The position numbers and the translations under genes are program-made. From Bacteroidota bacterium (GTDB lineage: Bacteria; Bacteroidota; Bacteroidia; Chitinophagales; LD1), in assembly GCA_016715625.1 (NCBI GenBank), contig JADJZU010000014.1, positions 1-64,000 of the forward strand: a DNA stretch of 64,000 nt, given 5' to 3'. Shown in pieces: positions 34,337 through 43,722 of the stretch (positions within the stretch are counted from its first letter, which is position 1; each line of letters begins with the position of its first letter). The notes below the pieces were generated by a model that did no database searches, was not told where the DNA came from, and saw only the letters and a program-made list of their open reading frames with translations.

Positions 34337-36456
34337 TTAGAATTTGAATCCTACTTTGTAATTGAACTGAGCCGTAAACGTGATATCTAGTTTATAGTCG
34401 CTGTAAATTTTCACATAACCTCCATTGCAGCTAGGCGCTGAAGTGGTAGAAAAATCTGCCTGAATTACTGCGCGTTTACCGCGTTTGATCTTTTCCATTC
34501 GGGCTTCGTCAACGTATAGTGGAATTTTGGAACGTTTAGGTGCATCCGCTTTGCAAGCACTGTTGAGTTCAGCAGCAGCAATCAGTTGGTTCGGCAACAA
34601 AGAATCTACTACCATCCAGTTCTCGTCATAAATAATCATGGTGAGTTTAGCTTCAATGGGATACTTATTTTGTGCTATCAAGTTGATTACTCCATCGCTG
34701 ATGCCTTCGATGTTGGTGTTGGTACTGCTCAAATCAAAATCAATGGTATCCAGCAGCAGTAGTTGGTTTGCAATAAGTGAGAGTGGGATATCGGCATTCA
34801 ACTTTATTTTCAAAGCACTTTCCAGATAAGCAAAGTCTCTGTATTGACCGTTATTGCCATTCAGATTGGTTTTAACCTGCACATCATATTGCAATTGATT
34901 GGGCAATATCCCTATCAACTCTTTTATGTTGCTGTTGCTTGAATTTACAGGGAAAGAACTGACGCCCGGCACCAACGGGAAATCAACTGCACGCAATACG
35001 TTGAAAGGTTGCCCCAACACCGAGCCACTCAGCGTTCTGCTGCCATTTAACGGGCTGGTAGCCATCAGGTTGTTGATTCGCACTTCTCCATCTATCCCAA
35101 TGCCGTTTTCAATTTCAAAATTCATATTAACTTCCTCTAAATCAAGTGTGCCGCTTTTGAAAATGTCCAGAAAAGCAAAATCGGAAGTATCAGTTATGGA
35201 TATGGTATCGCGCCCCGCATATCCTTTTATATAATTGGGCTTTATATTTTGAATTTCGTATCTGAAGTTCAGCGAGTCGGCAGCAGTAATATGTCTTGTT
35301 AATCCCGAAGAATCCATTCGCGCTTCAATATGTTGTGTATAGGTATTAAACTTACTTCCATCTTTACCGGTCAGGTTAATGGCTACTCCCGATATGTCTA
35401 TGAGTCTGTCAATGGTAGACTGCCCGCCTGGGGGTGCCGGAGGCACAGTGCATTGATTGTAATAGGGCTGCCATTTCTATCATAGGCCCCTTCCAAAGTG
35501 TATTTGAGATACAACTGTTCTTCCACCGAACTGGTCACAAATACATGTATCTGCCCTTCACGCGCATCTACATAGGTAAACTTTCTGTCGCCTATAGTCT
35601 GCGTTACTTCCTCGCGCTGGTCCACTACGTTCTGCGTGGGGAATTTTGCCCATGCCTCGCTGGCGGTCATTTGAAACACAAACATTCTCAACTCGAGATA
35701 ATTGCTGGTGTCAATAGGAACCGAAACGCCATTACTCCCCGGTGTGCTCAGAGATGTTATGTAGAAGTCGATGGCGTTCGTTAGCTTTTTACCGGCCATC
35801 TGAACCGTAAAATAAACCGAATCATTCGCAGGTATGTTCGGGATGGTTTCAGTAGTTATAACAGAATTGTCAATGTGATTTTTAAGCTGGCAAACAATAT
35901 TGGTGAGTGGAATAGGCATATTATTCACCGCCCATATCTGTATTTCACCACCGCTCAGGTAAGCACTGTCAAAAAAAGCGCTGGCATCAAACGTAAATGG
36001 AGCACCCGGAGCCAATCCATTGACAGCGGGCACAGGAATGCTGGTGCCGTTTTGACCAATCAGGAAATTACCTAAAAACTGAACGCCACCATCCGGACTC
36101 AGGGTCATGTTACGGGCCAAAAAGCCGAGGCTCATGCGGTGATTAAATTTCTGATTGGGTAGCTTTAGTTCGTTCAGCGAAAACCGTTGTCCAATGGATG
36201 TGTCGGGGATATTAATTACCTGTTTGGCCAAACTGAATTCATACAGCGTGTTGGAATAGGCCAAACGAAGTGAATTATCGCTATTAGCTACAATGCTGGA
36301 GTCTTTAACCAGATTTTGGATAGATAACGATGTGGTCGCTATAGGAACCAACATTTCAGTATCCCAACTCGTTTTTGTTTCCTTTTTGCAGGCCGACCAC
36401 AAAAGTACCAAAAGAATAGAGGAGGCGCAAACAAATTTGTTGCTCAAAAAGCGCAT
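34337..36456 (-). CDS. Large lipoprotein of unknown function (one frameshift as sequenced)
   Basis: Two open frames, 36456-35398 and 35446-34337, look like halves of one protein of about 706 residues. The first half has a lipoprotein signal (SSILLVLLWSACKK) and is beta-rich. The second has no signal, opens at a GTG directly in the overlap with VPPAPPGGQSTIDRLIDI, and continues the same beta-rich style (GVAINLTGKDGSKF, LSGSVLGQPFNVLRAVDF) to FNYKVGFKF. One missing base near 35446-35448 would fuse them; no homopolymer marks it, so the call is less sure than the others. Possibly an outer-membrane lipoprotein working with the DUF5723 protein downstream. Two separate proteins cannot be excluded. 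Confidence 0.6.
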
Positions 36457-36572
36457 ATTGGTTTATTTATATTTTCGAAAATAGAAAAGTTCATCGTTTG
36501 TAATCAGAAGTTGTTATTGCAGAACTGCCTCGAAATTTCAGTGAAGCAAAACAAAGCACGTTACCATCAATC

Positions 36573-37406
36573 ATGTTTTCAATTATCATACCTACCTGGA
36601 ATAATCTCCGCTATCTGAAACTGTGTATCGAGGGCATTCGGTCAAATTCAGCCTTCCCGCATCAGATATTGGTGCATGTTAATGACGGCTCCGATGGCAC
36701 TCTGGGTTGGGTAGAACTTCAAAATATTGAGCACACACATTCCCCAGAAAACATAGGTATTTGCAAAGCAGTCAACAAGGTTTCCGAAAAGGTAACAGGT
36801 GAGTACATCGTTTTTATGAATGATGATATGTATCCGCTGCCGGGCTGGGACATTGCTCTTATGGAGGAAATTAAAAATTGCCCCACGGACCTATTTATGT
36901 TTTCTTCCACCATGATAGAACCATATCAAACCGGTAATAAATGCGTAATAGTGTCGGATTTTGGCAGAGACTCCGACAGTTTTGACAGTCAAAACTTGCT
37001 AAATACCTACAATACCCTGCCAAAAGACGATTGGAGTGGTTCTTGTTGGCCACCTAATATCGTTCATATTAAATGGTGGAGAAAAGTAGGAGGTTACAGC
37101 GATGAGTTTAGCCCCGGCATGAGTAGCGATGATGACTTTGCCATGAAAATGTGGCAGCAGGGGTGTCGTATATTCAAGGGAGTGCAGAAGAGCCGCGTCT
37201 ATCATTTTGTGTCCAAATCCACTGGCAGAATTGACCGCAACGATGGCCGAAAGCAGTTTCTGAAAAAATGGGGTATCAAGCAATCCATGTTTCATAGCTA
37301 CTATCTGCAAAGGGGTGAAAAATACATGGGAGAATTGCAGGAACCCCGCAAAACGCTCGGATATTGGTGGAATAAAATGCTAGCAGTTTTATCGGCAGGA
37401 TTTTAA
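36573..37406 (+). CDS. Glycosyltransferase family 2
   Basis: A 277-residue GT-A fold enzyme: FSIIIPTWNNLRYLKLCIEG opens the fold, VHVNDGSDGT and the NIGICKAVNK segment follow, and the DXD-type metal motif is FMNDDMYPLPGW. PGMSSDDDFAMKMWQQGC is the acceptor-side acidic region. It probably adds a sugar to a surface glycan. It stands alone between the divergent lipoprotein gene and the T9SS protein. Confidence 0.85.
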   Translation: MFSIIIPTWNNLRYLKLCIEGIRSNSAFPHQILVHVNDGSDGTLGWVELQNIEHTHSPENIGICKAVNKVSEKVTGEYIVFMNDDMYPLPGWDIALMEEIKNCPTDLFMFSSTMIEPYQTGNKCVIVSDFGRDSDSFDSQNLLNTYNTLPKDDWSGSCWPPNIVHIKWWRKVGGYSDEFSPGMSSDDDFAMKMWQQGCRIFKGVQKSRVYHFVSKSTGRIDRNDGRKQFLKKWGIKQSMFHSYYLQRGEKYMGELQEPRKTLGYWWNKMLAVLSAGF

Positions 37407-37497
37407 TAAACCCATCACAAAGATGGAGCATGTTCAACCACCCAAAAAATGACAATTAAATGACAAACCATTTAGGTGGTAATCTTGTTTAGGAATT

Positions 37498-37505
37498 TAT
37501 ATTTG
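37498..37505 (+). promoter_or_regulatory. Candidate -7 element for the type A T9SS cargo gene
   Basis: TATATTTG fits TAnnTTTG, with a weak -33 TTTA at 37471 (27 bp upstream). The ATG follows 41 bp downstream. Confidence 0.45.
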
Positions 37506-37546
37506 TTCGCTTTTTAAAAGAATCACTATTTAAACACTAAAGAATT

Positions 37547-40462
37547 ATGAAGAAGCAAATTTTACTTACCGGCACTACTGCACTTGCAATCGTAGCTATT
37601 GCGGCATTCGTATTCCGCGCACCCTCAATGGGCGAGTTTCGCCTGGAAAAAATAAAAGAAGAGGGCAATAACAAATCCATGCGGGCCAAAGAGGCTTATG
37701 AATACCGCATGAACAAACTTAAAGACGAGAACGGTGAAGTGAAAGCCGAGTATTTTGATAACGCCATTAATCAGGCTAATCAAATGAAACAGTTGAGCAA
37801 CCGTGCCGGTGCCCTGAACCTTAACTGGGAAGAACTCGGCCCCGACAACGTAGGTGGTCGCACACGCGCTATCGTTATAGACAAACGCGATCCTTCCAAT
37901 AACACGGTATATGCCGGTGGTGTAGGTGGTGGTTTGTGGAAAAGCACCGATGGCGCTGATACATGGACTCGAATTCAAAATTGGAACGAGTGGTTAACCA
38001 TATCTTGGATGGATCAAGGCCCGGCACCTGATTACACTATTTATGTGAGCACAGGCGAGGGATTTGCGTATCAAGGATCTTCCAAGTTTTCTTCCGGTTT
38101 GGTAGGAAATGGAATTTACAAGCTAACATCAAATGATGTTCCGGTTCGTATTACTCCAAACGCTTTCAACGGCACTTCGGTGACGGATGCCGACAGGTGG
38201 AGTCAGGTAAACCGAGTAGCCGCTAACCCAGCTGATGCCACTCATATTATGGCAGCAACTGAAACAGGATTGTTCGAGACACGCGATGCCGGAAATACCT
38301 GGACAGCTGTTCCACTTCCAAGTGGCACCAGCGGTGCAGCAGCAGATGTCCGCTTCTCACGCGATGGAGTGAATGTATACGCCATCGTAGGAGGTAGAAA
38401 TAAAATGGTAAGATCAGGAAATGGTGGTATTTCGTGGGATCGTGTATCGCAAGCCAATAACCCGGGCTTTCCGGCCACGGTTGGTAGAATTGAGTTGGCC
38501 GTAGCTCCGTCAGATAACAATGTCGTTTACATTTTGGTAGCCACAGCTATCGGTGCTACTTACGGGGCTTACCGTAGTGGCGATGCAGGCTCTACTTGGA
38601 CCACCATAGGTACTAAAGGACCATTATTCGATCCATTTAACGACCAAAATCAGGGTTGGTATGATAACGTAATATGTGTATCACCGGCCGACCCCAACAA
38701 GTTATATGCAGGTGGTGTCGATTTTTATACCTGGAGCGATCAAAGTGGTTGGAAATTAGCTGATGCCGGTTTAGGAGCCAGTGAAGTAAACCCCAATTAC
38801 ATACATCCCGACAAACACTCTATCGTTATAGCTGACAACGACCCTAACTTGATGTATGTGGGCTGCGATGGCGGTGTATACAAAAGCACCAACGCCTTAT
38901 CAGCTTTCCCTTTCCCTAATTATGTGGTTAAAAACAGAGGATACAACGTTACTCAGTTTTACTCTGTAGCTGCAGGCCTATCGGGCGATGTAATGGCTGG
39001 TGCACAAGATAACGGAACACAATATATTAACAGAAGAGGAAACACAGTGATGGCAGCTACCCGTGTTACCGGAGGAGATGGAACCTATGCCGAGATTTCT
39101 CATATTGACCCACGCGTTTTGTTTGCCGGAGTTTATTTTGGCTCTAATTATCGCTCGGGTAACGGAGGTTCATCCTTCGAAGGATTCAACGATATTAAGA
39201 TTGACCCGCAGGGTTTTGGCCAGCCTTCTGTATGTGGTGGTCAGGAAGACGCCAACGCACAGTTTATCTCTCCATTTTGGTTGTTTGAAACCAAGAATGC
39301 AGCAGGTGGTTTACAAACTGCTACTTTTAAAGCTACCGACCGCGCTTACACAGCCGGTGAGCAGGTAATGGTGGAAAGTAAAGTAGGTAAATTCAAATTC
39401 CCTTTCACCCTAACCTCGGATGTGGCACAAAATGCTACAACACAGGTTCCAGATCCTATTCGTTCACGGTACTTTGCCCATTCCAACTGTGGTGTTTGGG
39501 TAACTCCGGATGCTTTGGAGCTGGGCGCAATCCCAAGGTGGTTCCGTTTAGCTCCGGCTTTGAGTGGTCTTCCCATCTCTATGGCTAGTTCTCCTGATGC
39601 TAACACTGTGTATGTAGGAACTACCGGTGGTCGCGTTTACAAGTTCCCTAACTTTAATGCACGTATGGATACAGCTACCTATAAATCGGGAAGCACCGTT
39701 ACAAACGTTTACACCAACACTTCGCAGTTTACAAATACCATAGTATCCAGCGGACGCGAAGTAGAAGGTGTAGCAGTGGACCCTACTAATTCTGACCATG
39801 CTGTATGCGTGTTTGCAGGATTTTCGGCCAGTAACGTGCCGCATGTTTACGAAACCACCAATGGTGGTGTTACCTGGTCACCTATTACCGGTTTGCCAAA
39901 CATGCCGGTGTATGATGTAGTGGTTCATGGCCCTGACCAGATAATTGTAGCCACAGAGCTTGGAATTTGGAGTTGGGATGGTAGCCAGTGGAGCGAAGAG
40001 AACGATGGCTTCCTGGTGGCTGGAGACAATGGAATGCCAAGAATGCCGGTGTTCCGCCTTATCGAGAAATCATTATACGAAGATGATTGCAAAGTAATCT
40101 ATGCCGGCACCCATGGTCGTGGTATGTGGCGCACCACCACGCTCACAGGCGCTGCCTGCAAAACAGTGGCCGGAGTTAATGACCCTAAGGCGGACAATGC
40201 TGTAAGTAATATCAACGTATTCCCGAATCCGGTTTCCAATGCAGGTAAAGTATCACTTTCATTAGATAAACCCGCTGACGTGACCGTTCGTATTCTAGAT
40301 GTTACAGGTAAACTGATTAGCGAACAGATTTACAAAAATGGTCAGGCGGGTGAAAATACCTTTGATTTCAGTGCAGATAATCTGCCAAGCGGCACTTATT
40401 TGCTGGCGGCTACGGTAGCTAACACGCGCACACAAGCCAGATTGTTTGTTGTTCGCAAATAG
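37547..40462 (+). CDS. T9SS type A cargo: sialidase/VPS10-like beta-propeller protein
   Basis: A 971-residue secreted protein. After a signal peptide, the body contains many BNR/Asp-box-like repeats: GGGLWKSTDGADTWTRI, GLFETRDAGNTWTAV, GAYRSGDAGSTWTTI, GGVYKSTN, YETTNGGVTWSPI and THGRGMWRTT, the pattern of VPS10/sortilin- and sialidase-like propellers. The last 80 or so residues form the type IX sorting domain (INVFPNPVSNAGKVSLSL, VTVRILDVTGKLI, LPSGTYLLAAT, ending RLFVVRK). It is therefore expected to be exported by T9SS and held at or released from the cell surface. Enzymatic activity is not evident; the propeller may be a binding scaffold. Confidence 0.9.
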   Translation: MKKQILLTGTTALAIVAIAAFVFRAPSMGEFRLEKIKEEGNNKSMRAKEAYEYRMNKLKDENGEVKAEYFDNAINQANQMKQLSNRAGALNLNWEELGPDNVGGRTRAIVIDKRDPSNNTVYAGGVGGGLWKSTDGADTWTRIQNWNEWLTISWMDQGPAPDYTIYVSTGEGFAYQGSSKFSSGLVGNGIYKLTSNDVPVRITPNAFNGTSVTDADRWSQVNRVAANPADATHIMAATETGLFETRDAGNTWTAVPLPSGTSGAAADVRFSRDGVNVYAIVGGRNKMVRSGNGGISWDRVSQANNPGFPATVGRIELAVAPSDNNVVYILVATAIGATYGAYRSGDAGSTWTTIGTKGPLFDPFNDQNQGWYDNVICVSPADPNKLYAGGVDFYTWSDQSGWKLADAGLGASEVNPNYIHPDKHSIVIADNDPNLMYVGCDGGVYKSTNALSAFPFPNYVVKNRGYNVTQFYSVAAGLSGDVMAGAQDNGTQYINRRGNTVMAATRVTGGDGTYAEISHIDPRVLFAGVYFGSNYRSGNGGSSFEGFNDIKIDPQGFGQPSVCGGQEDANAQFISPFWLFETKNAAGGLQTATFKATDRAYTAGEQVMVESKVGKFKFPFTLTSDVAQNATTQVPDPIRSRYFAHSNCGVWVTPDALELGAIPRWFRLAPALSGLPISMASSPDANTVYVGTTGGRVYKFPNFNARMDTATYKSGSTVTNVYTNTSQFTNTIVSSGREVEGVAVDPTNSDHAVCVFAGFSASNVPHVYETTNGGVTWSPITGLPNMPVYDVVVHGPDQIIVATELGIWSWDGSQWSEENDGFLVAGDNGMPRMPVFRLIEKSLYEDDCKVIYAGTHGRGMWRTTTLTGAACKTVAGVNDPKADNAVSNINVFPNPVSNAGKVSLSLDKPADVTVRILDVTGKLISEQIYKNGQAGENTFDFSADNLPSGTYLLAATVANTRTQARLFVVRK

Positions 40463-40486
40463 AAGATTGCCATTCCAGTTTATTCA

Positions 40487-40515
40487 AAGCGGGGCATTAA
40501 TGCCCCGCTTTTTTT
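40487..40515 (+). terminator. Intrinsic terminator of the type A T9SS cargo gene
   Basis: Perfect 10-bp stem AAGCGGGGCA / TGCCCCGCTT with a 4-nt loop, followed by T5. Confidence 0.9.
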
Positions 40516-40593
40516 ATCACCAAAAGAATTTGATAGCAAGACCTATTTGCCTGTGCCGAAGTGTGTGATTATTTTTCAGTGAATATGGCCACA

Positions 40594-40627
40594 AAAAAAA
40601 GGGCAATCCGAATGGATTGCCCTTTTT
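40594..40627 (-). terminator. Intrinsic terminator of atpA
   Basis: 9-bp stem GGGCAATCC / GGATTGCCC with loop GAAT, flanked by A8 on the left and T5 on the right, so it can act on either strand; it lies 20 bp past the atpA stop. Confidence 0.85.
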
Positions 40628-40646
40628 GTAATAAAGTATGGCTTGC

Positions 40647-42221
40647 TTAGTAGAAGTTAAGTGCTACTTCTGCAGCCAGATCAGCCAACTGCTTCTCTGT
40701 GGCAGCATCCATCGGGTTTCTCAAACTCTTCAGCAAATCAGGGAAACGGGTTTCCAATTGAGTAATAAAGTCCTTTTCAAACTCGCGCATCTTGTTCACC
40801 GGAACTTTTGAAGCCAGGTTTTTAGTGCCTACAAAGAGTATAGCAATTTGCTTGTCTACACTGTAAGGGGAGAACTGTGCTTGCTTCAGAATTTCCACGT
40901 TTCTAGAACCTTTGTCCAAAACCGCCTTAGTAGCAGCATCCAAGTCTGACCCGAATTTAGAGAAAGCCTCCAACTCGCGATACTGAGCCTGATCCAGTTT
41001 CAAGGTTCCGGCCACTTTCTTCATTGATTTAATCTGTGCATTACCACCCACACGGCTTACAGAGATACCCACGTTAATAGCCGGGCGAACACCTGCATTA
41101 AACAAGTTTGATTCCAGGAATATCTGACCATCGGTAATTGAAATTACGTTGGTTGGGATATAAGCGGATACGTCACCAGCCTGCGTTTCAATAATTGGAA
41201 GAGCCGTCAAAGAACCTCCACCCTTAATAATAGGGCGTATAGAATCCGGAATATCATTCATATTCTTAGCTACTTCGTCATTCGCATTTACCTTTGCAGC
41301 TCTTTCCAAGAGGCGGCTGTGTAGGTAGAATACATCACCGGGATACGCTTCGCGGCCCGGAGGTCTGCGGAGTAGCAGCGATACTTCGCGGTAAGCCACT
41401 GCTTGCTTAGACAAATCATCATAAATTATCAAAGCAGGCCGGCCTGTATCACGGAAATATTCACCAATGGCACATCCGGCAAATGGTGCATAGAACTGAA
41501 GCGGAGCAGGGTCTGCAGCGGAGGCAGATACTACAACGGTGTAAGGCATTGCTCCGTTTTCTTCCAGCGTTTTTACCACGCGGGCAACGGTGGATGCTTT
41601 TTGTCCGCAGGCTACATAAATACAGTAAACCGGTTCGCCTTTTTCGTAGAACTCTTTTTGGTTTATAATAGTATCAATAGCCACTGCGCTCTTTCCTACC
41701 TGTCGGTCGCCAATAATCAATTCGCGCTGTCCTCTTCCAATCGGAATCATAGCGTCTATCGCCTTGATTCCGGTTTGAAGCGGCTCATTCACGGGCTGAC
41801 GGTAAATAACCCCGGGCGCTTTTCTTTCCAATGGCATTTCATACAATTTGCCGGTGATAGGTCCTTTTCCGTCAATGCCTTCGCCTAGTGTGTTGATAAC
41901 ACGGCCCAGCATGCCTTCACCAACTTTTATTGAGGCAATTACTCCGGTTCTTTTTACGGTATCGCCTTCTTTAATTTGGTCGCTGCTACCCATCAATACT
42001 ACCCCTACATTGTCTTCTTCCAGGTTCAATACGATAGCTTTTACGCCATTGGCAAACTCTACAAGTTCACCGGCACGGGCATTGGTTAATCCATATACAC
42101 GTGCAATACCGTCTCCAACCTGAAGCACGGTGCCCACTTCTTCCAGTTCCGCAGCACTTTTGAAGTTGGATAGTTGTTCGCGAAGTATCGCTGAAATTTC
42201 ATCTGGTTTTACCTCTGCCAT
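40647..42221 (-). CDS. atpA: F1 ATP synthase alpha subunit
   Basis: A 524-residue non-catalytic nucleotide-binding subunit of the F1 head. Clear marks are VLQVGDGIARVYGL, Walker A IIGDRQVGKSAVAID, YIYVACGQKASTVA-like text (seen as IYVACGQKASTVARVV), LIIYDDLSKQAVAYREVSLLLRRPPGREAYPGDVF (in pieces: LLLRRPPGREAYPGD), and NVGISVSRVGG. The length fits. Unusually, neither atpH before it nor atpG after it is present: the neighbours are unrelated, and it has its own promoter and terminator, so here atpA is a single-gene unit. Confidence 0.98.
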   Translation of the reverse strand: MAEVKPDEISAILREQLSNFKSAAELEEVGTVLQVGDGIARVYGLTNARAGELVEFANGVKAIVLNLEEDNVGVVLMGSSDQIKEGDTVKRTGVIASIKVGEGMLGRVINTLGEGIDGKGPITGKLYEMPLERKAPGVIYRQPVNEPLQTGIKAIDAMIPIGRGQRELIIGDRQVGKSAVAIDTIINQKEFYEKGEPVYCIYVACGQKASTVARVVKTLEENGAMPYTVVVSASAADPAPLQFYAPFAGCAIGEYFRDTGRPALIIYDDLSKQAVAYREVSLLLRRPPGREAYPGDVFYLHSRLLERAAKVNANDEVAKNMNDIPDSIRPIIKGGGSLTALPIIETQAGDVSAYIPTNVISITDGQIFLESNLFNAGVRPAINVGISVSRVGGNAQIKSMKKVAGTLKLDQAQYRELEAFSKFGSDLDAATKAVLDKGSRNVEILKQAQFSPYSVDKQIAILFVGTKNLASKVPVNKMREFEKDFITQLETRFPDLLKSLRNPMDAATEKQLADLAAEVALNFY

Positions 42222-42281
42222 TTCTTATTGAGTTATAGATTTAATAATAAAGTATAGATCGGTGCCTTTTCTAAGGCGCGG

Positions 42282-42289
42282 CAAAAATA
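42282..42289 (-). promoter_or_regulatory. Candidate -7 element for atpA
   Basis: Minus-strand TATTTTTG fits TAnnTTTG and lies 60 bp before the atpA start; a TTG lies 22 bp upstream of it. Confidence 0.4.
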
Positions 42290-42422
42290 TCAGAGGAAAG
42301 CAGAAATACAAGGAGATATAATCAGCTGGCTTAAAACCTTACGCACATAAACTTGATTTAGCAAACTTTACGATGGATAATTGTCCAAAAAACAGTTATT
42401 TGCATCCATCAAGCCCCATTTC

Positions 42423-43679
42423 ATGAAGAATACGTTTTTGGTCCTGTTGATAATACTTACAGCAGGTAAATCATTTGCCTCCCAAATCGTTATCCCCATG
42501 GACGAATCGCAGACCAATCACATGAAAGCGTACGGCATTGCCTACTGGGTGCTCAAGCAAAATGTGACCATTGATTGGTTGTTGAATTACCGGGGAGGCA
42601 GTTTTGCAATGCCCTTGGCCACCGATATTGAAAAGGAATGTAAAATACGTGGCGTGAGTTATGAGGTGGTTCCGGCCGGACAATACAACCTCCTGTTGGC
42701 TGATATTGCTAATCCGGAGCAGAATATGGATGTGATGAAGTTGGAAAAAGCGCCTAAAGTGTGTGTCTATTCTCCCAAAACAAAACAACCATGGGATGAT
42801 GCCGTTACGCTGGTGCTCACCTATGCTGAAATTCCTTATGAGATTGTATATGACGATGAGATACTGGACGGCAAATTGCTGCTTTATGATTGGCTGCACT
42901 TGCACCACGAAGATTTCACAGGTCAATACGGCAAATTTTTTGCCAGCTACGGTGGCGCACAATGGTATCAAGATGAAGTAGCTGATCAGGAAGCAAGAGC
43001 TAGACGAAGAGGTTTTAAGAAGGTTAGTGAAATGAAGCTGGCAGTTGCCAAACAGATTCGTGATTTCATAACCGGGGGTGGGTTTATGTTTGCAATGTGC
43101 AGTGCCACCGACAGCTATGATATTGCTATGGCCTCCGATGGTATCGATATTTGTGACAACGTATTTGACGGTGATGCACAGGATCCGGAGGCTAACAACA
43201 AGTTACATTACGAGAATTGCATGGCGTTTGAAAACTGGAAACTGCATACAAACCCTTACGAATACGAATACTCCGATATTGATGCCACTCAAACCCGAAA
43301 CGTGCAGAAAGATGTAGACTATTTTACACTCTTTGATTTCAGCGCAAAGTGGGATCCTGTGCCAACCATGCTTTGCCAAAACCACACCAAAACAATTAAA
43401 GGTTTTTTGGGTCAAACCACTGCCTTCCGAAAGGAATATATCAAAAGTAGTGTGCTGGTGATGGGCCAAAACAAAGCGGCTAACGAAGCCCGTTACATCC
43501 ATGGAGAATTAGGCAAAGGACTATGGACCTGGTACAGTGGACACGACCCCGAAGATTATCAGCATTTGGTGGGTGACCCACCTACCAATCTGGATTTGCA
43601 TCCTAATTCTCCGGGCTATCGTCTTATTCTCAATAATGTTTTGTTTCCTGCGGCTCGCAAGAAGAAGCAGAAAACATAA
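42423..43679 (+). CDS. Secreted Bacteroidota protein commonly annotated 'asparagine synthetase B'
   Basis: A 418-residue protein with a signal peptide (MKNTFLVLLIILTAGKSFAS). Conserved stretches are IPMDESQTNHMKAYGIAYW, LLNYRGGSFAMP, VYSPKTKQPWDDAVTLVL, DWLHLHHEDFTGQYG, GGGFMFAMCSATDSYD, ANEARYIHGELGKG and FYGGHDPEDYQH-like YSGHDPEDYQHLVG. Bacteroidota homologues are highly similar and carry the AsnB name, but I see neither an N-terminal Ntn amidotransferase Cys nor the SGGxDS synthetase motif, and the protein is exported. The real function is unknown; the GGGFMFAMCSATDS segment recalls a class I glutamine-amidotransferase-like nucleophile elbow. The start was moved to the signal peptide at 42423. 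Confidence 0.8.
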   Translation: MKNTFLVLLIILTAGKSFASQIVIPMDESQTNHMKAYGIAYWVLKQNVTIDWLLNYRGGSFAMPLATDIEKECKIRGVSYEVVPAGQYNLLLADIANPEQNMDVMKLEKAPKVCVYSPKTKQPWDDAVTLVLTYAEIPYEIVYDDEILDGKLLLYDWLHLHHEDFTGQYGKFFASYGGAQWYQDEVADQEARARRRGFKKVSEMKLAVAKQIRDFITGGGFMFAMCSATDSYDIAMASDGIDICDNVFDGDAQDPEANNKLHYENCMAFENWKLHTNPYEYEYSDIDATQTRNVQKDVDYFTLFDFSAKWDPVPTMLCQNHTKTIKGFLGQTTAFRKEYIKSSVLVMGQNKAANEARYIHGELGKGLWTWYSGHDPEDYQHLVGDPPTNLDLHPNSPGYRLILNNVLFPAARKKKQKT

Positions 43680-43722
43680 CAGGTTGATGCTATCTTAAAT
43701 CCAATAGCCCGAATCGCTTATC

